Positions 20,101 to 31,700 of a stretch of 64,000 nt of DNA are shown here, in pieces (the stretch's first letter is position 1; each line of letters begins with the position of its first letter). The notes under the pieces were generated by a model that made no database searches, was not told where the DNA came from, and was given only the letters and a program-made list of their open reading frames with translations. The stretch lies in assembly GCA_034440615.1 (NCBI GenBank), contig JAOTOM010004370.1, positions 62,001 through 126,000 on the forward strand, written 5' to 3'. The position numbers were made by a program, and so were the translations under genes. The stretch comes from Ashinkailepas kermadecensis (taxonomy: Eukaryota; Arthropoda; Thecostraca; Neolepadidae).

Positions 20101-23100
20101 CTGCAAAAGTAGATGAGTTCAGCCGCACGGACGTCAGACAACGACACAAGGACATTATATACTGTCACATGGACGTAAGACGTTGCCACACGGACGTCAG
20201 ACCTCGCACGGACGTCAGACCTCGCACGGACGTCAGACGGTGCCACATGGACGTCAGATGCTGTCACATGGACATCAGACCTCTCATGGACGTCAGGCAC
20301 TGTCGCACGGACGTCAGAAGGTGTCGCACGGACGTCAGACGTTGCCACACGTACATCAGACGGTGCCACACAGATGCCAGACGCTGTCACACGGACGTCA
20401 GACCTCGCATGGACGTCAGACGGTGCCACACGGACAGCGTTAAAATATTGGTTTTTCGTTAGGTGTGAGATGTCGAAACGAGTCCACTAAGATGTCGAAA
20501 TTCCCCATGGAAATGATGTTTAGAATATCATCTAAGTCCTTCAAACTAAATTTTGAGCCTATAGCCTGCTTATATGTGCATCTTTTTTGTTTATCTTGGG
20601 AGACATCTAATATAGGGATACTTATGTTAATTAGAATGATAAGAATGCCATACTATCAGCAAATTATATTAAACAGTAGACCATATCATGTGTAATCACT
20701 TTACTTAAAATTGCATTAGGTACAAGATGTTCATGTATCACAATTTGTAATGGTGAGCATAAGCATGATGTTTACACACAAACCACCACTAGAAACAAGG
20801 CATGGGGACTTCATAAGCACACATCAAGAGGCACGATGTCAATACTTATTTTGGAAGGATGTCTCATCATTGTTCAATAGGTGGTATATTCCACCTTATT
20901 TCACGAATAATTTATCACTGCACACGGACGTCATGATGATGATGATGAAATGGATACACGGACGTCAAATTCTGCCAGAAGGGGTGATAGATAGTAACGG
21001 CACGGACGTCGGCTACTATTGCAGGTGTGCCGGGTGCTGTCACACGGGTGTTAGATATTGTCCGTTGAAGTCAGACGTTTTTTCACGGACATTAGATAGT
21101 GTGAGGCCGATGTGAGGAGCTTCCACACGGACTCCACGTACCGTTAGTTACGCGGATGGTACATTATGTCATGCGGATGTCAGACAATAGCCTAATGGAG
21201 ACTGAATTCCCGGATTCGGTGAACATTGTGTAAGGAGAAATTTGGGAGATTTCTCCTGGCACCTGTGCACTACAAATTTGTGCACGTACTACAACAAAAG
21301 GGAAGAAAGTCGGGCTAGCATCCACAAGCATAAACACTTGATGAAGGAACAGCGAATCTGGATAATTTTATTGTACTACATTTATTTATGCGTTTTGATG
21401 TATCGAATCATGAGTACGAGCAAACCATTGGTATGCTAAGTCACAAACTACATCAATACAAAGTATGTACAGGTAAAATACAAGTCAGTATCAGAAGTAC
21501 TTCAAATCACTGGGTGCTCCTAGTTTTCCACCTGCAGTACACACTGCAATACGTTTTCCATTCGCAGTCATAAAGGGATTTGTTAAGCGCTGGTCGCTCT
21601 AGCTACACATTGAAAAGACTAGCATCTATCGTCACGACACCCGTTCAAACATCATCTGGGGCTGGGAGAGGAATAGCCAGCAGTTCTTACTGGTACATAA
21701 CTCTCCGGTTACAGTACAGCAATCGTTCCAATAGCTACATTGTCATGAGCGTAGTTGAAGGGGAACGGGGACGAGTCCCCCTCCACTTTTAGGCGGAGAC
21801 CCTCTGACTGGAGAAACCCAGTAGGATGTTCCGGGTGCATCCTCGCCCTGAAATTTGCATTCGAAGATGCCCTCTCAGTGCAAAAGGTGCCCACCCAGGG
21901 GCACTCGAGTGCGTTCCCCAAGTAAAATTGTAAGGGGATGAGTGGTCTAGGGGTTAGATGCTCGTCTCACAATCGAAAGATTGTGGGTTCGAATCTCACC
22001 TGTCGCTACTCTTCGCCCGCGACCAATCGGCGTGAGAGATTTACGACGCTATATGACTCAACGGTCGACGTGTCGTAAAACCAATAACCAACCAACGTAA
22101 AATTGTATTATGCATTGGTGCCCCTCCGAGTAAATGGTGCCCCTGAAAATCGCCCCTCCCCCATTTTTCCTGTCGTTTCTACGCCACTGTCTGCTGCTGT
22201 AGCGTTGCTAGAGGCGCGAAGGGCGAGGCAGAGTACACGTGCGCCAATGAGGGACTACTCACGCGACGCTGAGGTCCAGCGTCACGCCGGGCACGGCCGG
22301 CTCCGTAGTCAGGAGCGCAACGGTGGTTACGGCATCCACCAGGAAAGCCGTGTATCCACCGTGAAGTGTTCCATGCACGTTGGTGTTGTCCTCTTCAACC
22401 ACAAATTGTGCAGTAACTCGGCCTGGCTGCATGTCCACTATCTTCACCTGGTGAAAAGAGCAGGTCTGGTCACGAATTAGGTGCCCAAACTTGTGGTTCA
22501 TTTAAAGTCATGAGTTTCGTGCAGACGTGTGGTCACATGACCTGACCTAACCATCATCCAGGTGGGAGGGATGTTCCAAAACAGTCTTCATAAAATGGAA
22601 GGGTGCAATGGAAATATTCAAGAATTACCCCGAACACTCTTTATATCAACAACATATCTAAGTCACTGCCACTGCCACTGGTTACTTCACTGAAACATTC
22701 CAAGAAAAACCTCCAGCTGGGTGTACTGAATGAAACCAGGGGCGCCATTAGGGACATCTTGAAGGGGTTGATGTGGTGCTCATTCAGGGGCATCAGCAGG
22801 ATAGCATAACCTAACCCAACCAGACCTAAGCAAATTTAATGCTATTAAAATATAATCCCCTAGGTGCATTCAGTGCACCTGGCTGGAGGTTTTTCTTGGT
22901 ACATTGAGTGATATCACCAACAGCTGACTGGCAGTCAGCTGACGGTGAGTTGAGATACCTTGTTGATATAAATAATGTGAGGGGTAATACTTGAAGATTA
23001 CCAGATACATTGTCATGATAATAGGGCTGGGGATCGCTCATGAAGCCAGGGGGTCCAAGTTTCTATTTTCTACATATTTCAGATCAAATATGGAAAATGA

Positions 23101-23872
23101 CAAATTAACATGAGCATAGTACCAAACCATGTGGTCCAGCTCCCCATGGTCAAGTAAGGTCAGGTTTGGTTAAGTGGCTATGTGGACCTAGCCCTAACTT
23201 AACCTATTCTACCCTAACTTAGCATAACCAAACCTGACCCCTTTGTTTGCTTCATGGAGGTAAAATGTGTGTAAAACTTGTCTCATAGATACCTTAAGCT
23301 GCAATACTACCCAAAAGGTAGGGGTCAACCCCAGAAACGAGTGGCTGCATCTATCAAATCATGTTCATCAACATGGTATCAAACTCCCCCAAAAAAACTA
23401 AAACACGTTAAAGCCAAATAATACCTTCATATACACCTCGATTTCAGTATTTTGTTTTTACTTTCAACAAAATCTTGTGTCACCTGATAGTCATTACACA
23501 ACTAAAGGAGTCAGCATGATCTGACACTTCAATGCTAGGTGGCAGGAGTTTAAATAGTGAATATCTCACTTATGTGGTTTCTTTTTTTTAATGGTTTGTT
23601 TTGTTGAGTTAGACACTTCAGCCTCTTCTGGCCATTTCATGACACCACGAAATGTAGAGGAAGAAATTGTTGGGCCAGCTTAAAGTCCAACCATACATTT
23701 ATTTTCCAATTTGCACTCAGGGGCTTCTATATAAATAGCGAGAAACGTAAAAGAACCTACCTCTTAGAGTGAGACTAACCTTATTCAACAGGCGATCAAA
23801 TGATTTGCCTTCAGACAGAACTTTAAAAAAATGGTGAATAGCTGAAAATTGCTTTGATGCGATACCAGCCAT
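19950..23872 (-). CDS. ACOT13: Acyl-CoA thioesterase 13-like hotdog protein (complete gene)
   Basis: Coding exons on the minus strand, 23872-23780, 22447-22263 and 20100-19950, join in phase to 142 residues (human family member about 140). The protein hydrolyses long-chain acyl-CoA to fatty acid and CoA as a hotdog-fold tetramer, usually mitochondria-associated. Visible features: N-terminal helix MAGIASKQFSAIHHFFKVL, FDRLLNK, the active-site block NTNVHGTLHGGYTAFLVD (Asn-54 and Asp-69 at the catalytic positions), AKLGETVTVEA, and the C-terminal LLAHGRHSKYVG. Donor/acceptor pairs are AAG|GTTAGT with CACCAG|GTG, and GC|GTGAGT with TTGCAG|G. The open frame extends upstream of the chosen ATG but has no further ATG. 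Intron 2 holds a minisatellite and a SINE. Confidence 0.95.
20125..20440. repeat. ACOT13: 18-21 bp minisatellite (GGACGTCAGAC) in ACOT13 intron 2
   Basis: About 14 units ending GGACGTCAGAC, each with a CREB/ATF-like TGACGT half-site on the minus strand. Stray copies continue at about 20920-21190. It lies just upstream of the last ACOT13 acceptor in transcript order. Confidence 0.88.
20450..21930. other. ACOT13 intron 2 interior; nothing coding seen
   Basis: AT-rich sequence with scattered degenerate GGACGTC units at 20920-21190. A G/C-rich tract at 21755-21920 resembles the dispersed module near 1310 and 22120. No exon. Confidence 0.5.
21933..22096 (+). mobile_element. tRNA-derived SINE in ACOT13 intron 2
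   Basis: The SINE is antisense to ACOT13, with an exact 11-bp TSD GTAAAATTGTA (21922-21932 and 22097-22107). Head, body and hairpin tail are all present. Confidence 0.93.
22263..22447 (-). CDS. ACOT13: ACOT13 middle coding exon
   Basis: A 185-nt exon between acceptor TTTTCACCAG and donor GC|GTGAGT. It encodes VKIVDMQPGR through TLDLSV, including the catalytic HGG and the Asp of FLVD. Confidence 0.95.
22448..23779 (-). other. ACOT13: ACOT13 intron 1
   Basis: Bounded by AAG|GTTAGT and CACCAG. It contains CCTAA-type runs (about 22805, 23205) and a dispersed ATGGAGGTAAAATGTGTG repeat copy at about 23254-23316. Nothing coding seen. Confidence 0.7.
23780..23872 (-). CDS. ACOT13: ACOT13 first coding exon
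   Basis: ATG at 23872-23870; 31 codons from MAGIASKQFS to FDRLLNK, then donor GTTAGT. The match to the N-terminal helix of the family, together with the phase-0 join, supports the start. Confidence 0.9.
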
Positions 23873-23989
23873 CCCAAAGCGCGACGATGTTGATGTCACC
23901 AAGCTTCTATCGTCGATGCCAAGGGACGATGCCGACCCCACCACGCCACACCACGCTCCTATGCTTGAGATTGCTGCGCTGCTCCGGGT

Positions 23990-24310
23990 CTATATCAGAA
24001 CCTCTAATGCTCATAGTCTCTAACGGTTAAAAAAACATCTATGAATCAAAAGGACTAAGCGTTCAAAACCTCTAAATTCGGAGATTTAATTCCGTATTGG
24101 GGACTAATTGATTCCGAACTTCTAATGTTGAAATCCTCTAACTGTTCATGCTCCCTGTGGGGGGGGGTGGGGTGTTTCAGAGGTCCATATCACAAGTACT
24201 CTAGCTCACAAGTTCCCCAGCTCATAAGTGCTAAAACTTCCAGATAATCTCTAAAATATGCGGAGACAAGATGGGCTCACAAGTACCCTGGCTAACAAGC
24301 ACCAACTTTC
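23990..24310 (-). repeat. Degenerate TTAGA-TTTTGAAC periodic repeat
   Basis: On the minus strand, near-15-bp units resembling TTAGAGGTTTTGAAC follow one another (24000-24140), then AAGTACTC/CACAAGT-type units to about 24310. A related block occurs in plus orientation at 43860-44135. It could be subterminal repeats of a DNA transposon. Confidence 0.55.
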
Positions 24311-24970
24311 ATGAGTGCTGAAAAATAGTTCTGAATTTTGCCGCCAGAAGGCACCGTAAACGCCTAACGACAACATAATTTACCCGCGTGCCGACAGATG
24401 GCAGGAGCATGCGGTGGTTGTATTGCTCCAAAAAGGCTGAATACCCAACGGAATCTTTTTCCATTCCTTTCGAGACGTCCGTAGAATCTGAAACGGGCGC
24501 GGCGTGGAACGGTCTTTAAATAGCATCGGATCTTCTATATCATTGGTAGTAGCCGGTGGGAGCGTGCTCGTGGCATCGAATTCCGTATAATCAGGTAAAG
24601 TCGCTGGGTGATTTTAACGATTCGGAATGATTGATCGTGGCGTCACCAGTTCGATTTGGCCCGATACCCTTGCCATACGGGGGGAGTTGCAGCGATTTCC
24701 GAAAAAGACATCGGATTCTATTGCGCCAATTCGCATGATTATGTCTCAGAAAGAATGATTGCTTCATTATCTTTCACCAATATATCTGCTACTTTTGGCA
24801 TAGCGATCCAAACTATCGTGGTATACAGGGTTAAAGGTTTATTGCGCTCTACCCAACCCGCATCCCAAACTTCAGACGGCGGCCACGCCCAGCCGCGTGG
24901 CGTAATGGCATGACCTCCGACTCGCGATCCAGAAATGGCGGGTTCGAATTTTGCAAGGAAGTTTACTTTG

Positions 24971-27130
24971 GCGCCGAACTAATTGCAAAATTCACATCCG
25001 ACGACGAACATCCACCATCAATAGCCGACTTTACGCAGCGACTCATTGACACTGCCACCGCCTGTGTCCCGCTGACAACAGGAGCACCCCGTCGCACCCC
25101 GGTGCCGTGGTGGACCCTGGAGTGCCGGAACTCCATTCTGGCCCGCAAACGGGCCTTTCGAGCTTTTAACCGACGGAGCACAATGGCTAACTTAATTGCC
25201 TTCAGAAAGGCCAAGGCCTTTGCGAAAGGCCTTTGCGCGTAGGACGGTTCTGGAAGCCAAGCGGGCATCCTGGCGCAGGTATATCGGAGGCATCAGCTCA
25301 TCCACACCCTCAGCCGAGGTGTGGGCTCGCATCAAGAAAATTGGTGGCAAATTCTCCCCCACTCCCTTGCCCGTCTTACTGTCAGGCGGTCGTGACGTAT
25401 TTCAGCCATCTGAGGTTGCGAACTGGATTGGCCGAGCTTTCTCGCAACGGTGCCTGGCTGGCAATGTAGATCCGGAGTTTCAGCGGTATCGCTCTGGGAG
25501 TGAGAGAGTTAGACTAAATTTTACGACACGAGGAAGATTGGCTTATAACGAGCACTTCTTCAAGACTGAGCTTTCTTCCGCACTACATGGCCTGCGAAAC
25601 GTGTCCGAAGGCCCAGATATAATCCATAATAAAATGCTACATCTGCCGTCATTTGTCCAGGACGTGTTACTAACCACCTTTAACTGTATGTGGGTAGAAG
25701 GTCACTTTCCCGAAGCCTGGCGTGGGGCTACGATTATACCACTGTTAAATCCTGGAAAAAGTGGACACGATCCACTACACTACCGCCCCATCTCTCTGAC
25801 GTACTGTCTCTGTAAGTTGCTGGAAAGAATGGTGAGCGCCTTGCCATGGTGAGCACCTGCCTTGCGCCGTGAATTACTCGGGATGCGTTATGCATGGAAA
25901 CTGCGCCAGTTCCCTGACCATCCTACTTACCAGTCGGTGTTTTCGCGGCATGTTCTGGCTCTGTTTAGAGGACGACGCGGAAGTGCGACATATCACTCAC
26001 GTGCTTGAGGAAAGGTGACGTCCTTCCACAAGAACTTAAATTACGGGCGCTAGAACTGATCTCATCATACAGAAACTATACACCGACGTACACAGACGGC
26101 TCGAAAACGGAAACTGGTGTTGGAAGTGCCTTTCTGTCGAGTACCGTGAGCAAATCGTTTTCACTACCAGCCAACGCATCTGTATATACATCAGAATTGA
26201 TGGCCATAAACATAATGATATGTTTATGTTGATATGTTGATAGCCATAAACATAAAGTATTGAGTTTCATTGAAATTTCTGACTATGCACGACACGTACT
26301 ATTTAGCGACTCACTCAGTAGCCTACTTGCACTGGGGGCGTTTTATCCAACGAACTCTATTTTACAGGATATTCTATCTAGACTGACATCGCTGACCATC
26401 AGAGGAAATACGGTAGTGTTCTGCTGGATTCCGAGCCACGTGGGAATCAGTGGCAATGAGGCTGCTGATGCTGCAGCAAAGCGTGCTGCTCGTGCTCCTT
26501 ACACACGATGTCTCCCCATCCCTGCCACCGACCTATATCCAGAAATCAAATGCCTCCTCTTCAAGAGGTGGCAGGCCAGTTGGGACGCCACGGTAAGCAA
26601 CAAGTTGAGAACAATCAAACCCTATCTTGGCGAATGGCTATCATCATCACATGACGTCAGACGGAACGAGGTGACACTATGTCGCCTGCGAATTGGCCAC
26701 ACGTATGAGGCTCACCGCTACCTTTTGACCAACGATGACAGTCCGCTCTGCCCAAGGTGCCATGCTGCACTGTCAGTGCGGCACGTATTAATTGCCTGCA
26801 GCCTACTTAACCAGGAGCGAAGGCTTCATTTTGCGCGTACCTCTCTCTCCCTTAGGGAACTATTAGGGAACGAGTCATCAATCATCCAATTGGGACGGCT
26901 CTTCCGCTTCCTATCAGAAATCACATTTTCTGCGATATGTACCCCTCGGTAACTCGTTTTTATACCTCACCACATGAGAACCGTAGCACGGTATGATATT
27001 ACAATCATACTTAACCTCGTGACATGTCATTCTGACTGACTTTTGTTTACATTTCATTGCCTGATTGACGATGATATGGGCGCTGCATGACCGATGGAGT
27101 CGATGCGCCCCTAAACTCCAACAACCAACC
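24971..27130 (+). mobile_element. LINE with RNase H, 5'-truncated and internally deleted, with TSD
   Basis: Bounded by an exact TSD AAGGAAGTTTACTT (about 24956-24969 and 27135-27148). It begins inside ORF2 upstream of the RT (FGAELIAKFTSDDEHPPSI). The early RT blocks are present (HYRPISLTYCLCKLLERMV at about 25785), but the catalytic YADD region is missing. It then resumes with RNase H (YTDGSKTETGVGSAF at 26090; ELMAINI; SDSLSSLLAL at 26310; WIPSHVGISGNEAADAAAKR at 26430) and the C-terminal RRNEVTLCRLRIGHTYEAHR (26665). It ends in the hairpin tail GGGCGCTGCATGACC...GATGCGCCCC (about 27077-27112) and CCAACCAACCAA. It cannot be autonomous. Confidence 0.9.
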
Positions 27131-27148
27131 AACCAAGGAAGTTTACTT

Positions 27149-27880
27149 TTTTCAACTGAATTTTTTGCATTGTTTAATTAGGTGGAACCTTACTGCGTGC
27201 CATCGAACATATTGAACCCGCTAATTGCGATCTTAATCCTTGGTAAAGTGGTACATAGTTAATCATCGCCTTACCAAGGCTTATTTACTGGCGCACCCGA
27301 GCAGAAATTTGGCATATTGCAACATCAGGCCATCCAAAACTAAAGGCCTGTTTCAAATGTCTCACCTGAGATGCGATGAGTTTCGGACGTCCTGGCATGA
27401 ACCTCAATGATACTTCCGGTCCAAATGAAACAACCCGATTGGTTTCCAGGAAATTACCCAGCCAACATTCACAAGTGGAATCCATACTGGATCTATTTGA
27501 GCTATCTGGGATAGCCCATATACAGGATGTAGGTGGGCAGCTAACTGGACTCCATCTGGGTCCCAGATGGAATGCTCAGATATCGCGCTCAATCCTGCTT
27601 ACTTGTAAGTGGATAACAATAGCTTTATTTTTGTTATTCTTCATCCGATACCAAAAAATGCAAGCTAATCAAAATGAGATCAACTAAGTGATGCATGTGG
27701 GGTAACCGGCCAAGGCGATTCTCTTCAATGAGCTTTTTTGCGACAAGCTTTGCTGGCATTGGGGCCGGTATGGTACTTCTTATGGTCAATGTCATAGAAG
27801 ATATTAGAATGCATATATTTTATTTCAAATCAAGAAGACCATATGCCATTTACTCGGCCTGGTCAGCAGGCCCACGAAGT
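27149..27880. other. Non-coding region before the PITHD1 3' array
   Basis: No exon found. TTTATT (AATAAA on the minus strand) near 27818 and 27627 could serve as PITHD1 polyadenylation signals. Confidence 0.4.
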
Positions 27881-27884
27881 CGTC

Positions 27885-28272
27885 CGCAGAGGCCGTCATG
27901 TGGTCTGGCATCAGGCCGCCGGAGCCGAACCACCGGCTGTCACGCGCGTCCGCCAGACACGCAGTTCCACTCGACGTCGCCCGCAGAGGCCGTCATGTGG
28001 TCTGGCATCAGGCCGCCGGAGCCGAACCACCGGCTGTCACGCGCGTCCGCCAGACACGCAGTTCCACTCGACGTCGTCCGCAGAGGCCGTCATGTGGTCT
28101 GGCATCAGGCCGCCGGAGCCGAACCACCGGCTGTCACGCGCGCCCGCCAGACACGCAGTTCCACTCGACGTCGTCCGCAGAGGCCGTCATGTGGTCTGGC
28201 ATCAGGCCGCCGGAGCCGAACCACCGGCTGTCACGCGCGTCCGCCAGACACGCAGTTCCACTCGACGTCGCC
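27885..28272. repeat. PITHD1: 97-bp tandem array, four units, GC-rich
   Basis: Units start CGCAGAGGCCGTCATGTGG at 27885, 27982, 28079 and 28176, nearly identical to one another. Shorter, more diverged units built from CACTGCACGTGACA / CAGCGTTGCATCACAGCAC continue to about 28540, into the end of the PITHD1 reading frame. The array lies where the PITHD1 3' UTR should be. Confidence 0.9.
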
Positions 28273-28525
28273 CGCACGACACAGTTTCCACTCCGTGTGA
28301 TGGCCGGCGTTACGGCACAGCTCCCACTGCACGTGGCAGCCAGCGTTGCATCACAGCACATCGTCCTCACTGTGATAGCAAGCTAACAGGCACAGCGCTG
28401 CCGCCACTGCGTACGACAGCCAGCACTGCGACACAGCGCACTGTCGTCACTACAAGCGACAGCCAACGCCAGAGCACGCCACACCCGATCACTGTACGTG
28501 ACAACCAACGGCACAGCGCGCTGCG

Positions 28526-28742
28526 TCACTGCACGTGATCGTTGACCTTCTCGTGCAGACTGTCATCCTTCAGGTCGGCCGCGTTCGGCCGCAGTTCGTA
28601 GTTGCATATGGTGACTCCGTGCCGGTGCGCCGGCGAAAACTCGCCGCGCAGGCCCAGGTAGTAGAGGCGGGTCACCTCGCCGCCGCCCATGTTGCCCGGG
28701 ATGTGCACGGTGAGGTGATGGACCGACGAGAACGTCACCACC
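28526..28742 (-). CDS. PITHD1: PITHD1 last coding exon
   Basis: It starts after TATCCGCAG with GG, completing Lys, and encodes VVTFSSVHHLTVHIPGNMGG...ending NDHVQ, stop TGA 28528-28526. Its first half and acceptor are repeated twice more upstream in transcript order. Confidence 0.94.
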
Positions 28743-31700
28743 CTGCGGATACAGACGGAGAACATGCTACATGGCCACGTTGCCCGGGATGTGCACGGTG
28801 AGGTGATGGACCGACGAGAACGTCACCACCCTGCGGATACAGACGGAAAACATGCTACATGTCCACGTTGCCCGGGATGTGCACGGTGAGGTGGAGGACC
28901 GACGAGAACGTCACCACCATGAGGATACAGACGGAGAGCATACTACACGATGGACGGATTTGTGGTGTCCGGAACATCACCGCCATGCAGTACGCGAGAG
29001 GTGCGAAAGAGTTACGACCTTCCACAAGTCATGGTGTCGGGGTAGGAAAACCCGCCACTCTGCAGAAATGCCGGGGCAGCCAGCGGACTATTCTAACCGC
29101 CCTGTCGCAATGGGCCTTGGCTACCGGAGAACAGCACACCACAACCGGCCTGACCTGGCCACGATGGCTCTAACATCACTCGCTAACAACACCAATACGA
29201 GGCACTCGTTCGTGTCGTAGAAATGTGATCGGGCCCGACGGAATTATTGTTCTGCATTGGTCCGGTGCGGCTTGGTGATGTTTGGCTGCTTGGTGATGCT
29301 GTGGGATTCACAGACCGCCTGTACACAATGCTGAACAAAACGGTTGCTACCCAGTCTGAAGAAAACAGTTTTTACTATGCGCGACAACAGACTGGTGACG
29401 GGTGTTCTTCGGAGTAGGCTATTAACCGCTGTGTGCGCCGCTACTAAGCGTGGCCACTCACTTCGTGTTGTACTCAAGTCTGCCCTCGACGTCTCTGACC
29501 AGCTCGAACTCCTGGTCGCACGGCACAGAAGCGTCATCAAACGTCATCTGCGGCCGGTTCTTGAACCTGACGACAAACGTACGCAGCCGTGAAGCTATGA
29601 TGGGCACCCGTGAGTCCAAGTCTGTCCGGGAATCATGTCGCACATTTTCATCCAACTTTAGCGTGTGCCATAGCACGGTTAATTTTGATCTCGCTAAACG
29701 TGATGTAGATCGCGAAAGGGGAAGATGTGTCTATGTAATGTGACATGGTTACCTGATGTAACAGAAACTGCATGCACCTTAATTATCAGTGCAGGGTGAT
29801 GGTACACGTCACAACTGCGCCGGAAGAAGCGCACACTAAACCCAATGTTTTAAGGCCATTACACAGATCATAGAAATGAAACGGCTAGCTAGCTAGCCGT
29901 TTCTTCTAGCTGTTACTTCCGGAGGGTAGCGGACGGTTTTTCGCATGGGACCTGATTGAACTAATAATACCTATCGAATGATCATTGCCATCTTAGGAAC
30001 CGATGACATGAGTAGTTGAGCCATTCCAATTGTAGATCCAACACGTCGTAAAAGGGATCAATTCTGCTACTTTGAGCTGATGGTGAGCTGATCCGACTTC
30101 AACTCACAGGCGCATCTTGATAGGATGCGAGCCGTCTTCACCGCCAATCAGCATGAGTCCCTTCAGTTTTATGTTGCCGGTGAAGCTGTGAAAACGTACG
30201 TGCGATGAGGCCATCTTATCATGGCGTTCATACAATCAAACCTGACACGCCGCTACGAAAGTCGTATGCATGGGGTAGTCACCGAGCGATCTGCTTACTT
30301 CTGTTCACGGCCACTCGTGACGTCACCGGTCGTGACCGCCCGGATTGGTCCGACCAGGCTGCCCAGACGCCGACGATTTCCCATTACGGTAATTTTGACG
30401 AAGCAACTCACAGTTCGCATGCATTTTGGTTGACTTTAGAAGTATTTCAAACGGTTTGACAAAGGCGTTGTATAATCAATGCAGTTGATGCGCCCCAAAA
30501 CAATAATAATTAACGGTTTGACTACACAAGGGCTAGATAACTTACAGATAACTTACACATACACTATATATAACCTACACATCTGACATCCGTCACCGAC
30601 TCAGACTGGTGATGTCCGTGGTGATGTCAGATGCTGAGGAAAGGGCAGGCGGTAAATGGTCAGCCAGGGATCTGGCGCCCGGACGACCGAGGCGGTCGGG
30701 CACTAGGTGCAGCAGCACGGGGTTCAATGTTCTTCCAAACCCTCCGCCGGACATCCAAGTTTCCGTACACGTTGACGACATGGTCCTATTGAATCCAGCC
30801 CGTCCTGTGCAGCATGTCCGCTTGCTACGACCAGTGAAAGCTGAAGCCGGCCGTCACGAAGTGTACCTCCACCGCGTTTTCCATGGACTCTCGCGAAACC
30901 ACCGAAAAGCCCACCTAAACCTCAACTATGGGCGCCAGCCCCGAGAGACCAACCCCAGCTTGATGGGCCTGGAGTTGGCACGAGCCATGAGGCTTGCATC
31001 CTCTCTACTCCCATCCTGACGCACCGGAGCGGAGAAGGCCGACCAGGCAGGGCAGACGAGTGCAGAAGAGCCGGCTGCGTGGGCAACGACCCATATCACT
31101 TTTGCTGGGTTTTAGGATTTATCCTATTGAATCACAAAAAAAACATACTAAGTGACTATGGTCCACACTTCTTGGAAACTTCTCATGAGCCTGTTCAAGC
31201 CACAACAGCGTGTGCATGTAGTCGTTAGGTACCTACTTTCACTGCAACACAGTGCTAGATCAAGAATTGGATACACTTCTAACAAAGCAGCGCACAACAG
31301 CATGAATACCTCCCCATACACGTGCCTACAAATGCAATGCAATAACAGCACAGTCGACCCTGAAACCCATGCACCAACCCAACTTTACGGAAGACAACGA
31401 GAGATGGAGACAGCGTTCCCCGCCAGGAACGGATCCCGGCCACGATCCGCATACGGCCTTGGATCGTGCAGCCACGACTGGTGACGTCATATTGGCAGCT
31501 GCTGTTCAGTGCTCCTTGCTGACGTTAGTGCCTTTCTTGCAAGTGGAAGTGCCCTCAGATTACAGATATACGACCTTAACAGGTAGCGTTTCCCTCAGTC
31601 CAGCTCAGAGTGCCCTTCTGAAGCCCTACATTGCGACATGCCCCCTCATTACCTTAGCTTTGGCTTGAAAAGAAGGCCCATTGGGGTGGAGGGGATTATG

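Noticed and set aside
24885..24955. tRNA-Arg-like sequence (CCGCGTGGCGTAATGGCATG with GGGTTCGAAT)
   Set aside because: D- and T-arm-like pieces are present, but the acceptor stem does not pair and the anticodon stem is poor; at most a tRNA relic or SINE head.
27843..28538. 231-codon and overlapping frames in the 97-bp array
   Set aside because: Three plus-strand frames are open at once, a by-product of a GC-rich tandem repeat whose 97-bp period cycles the frames.
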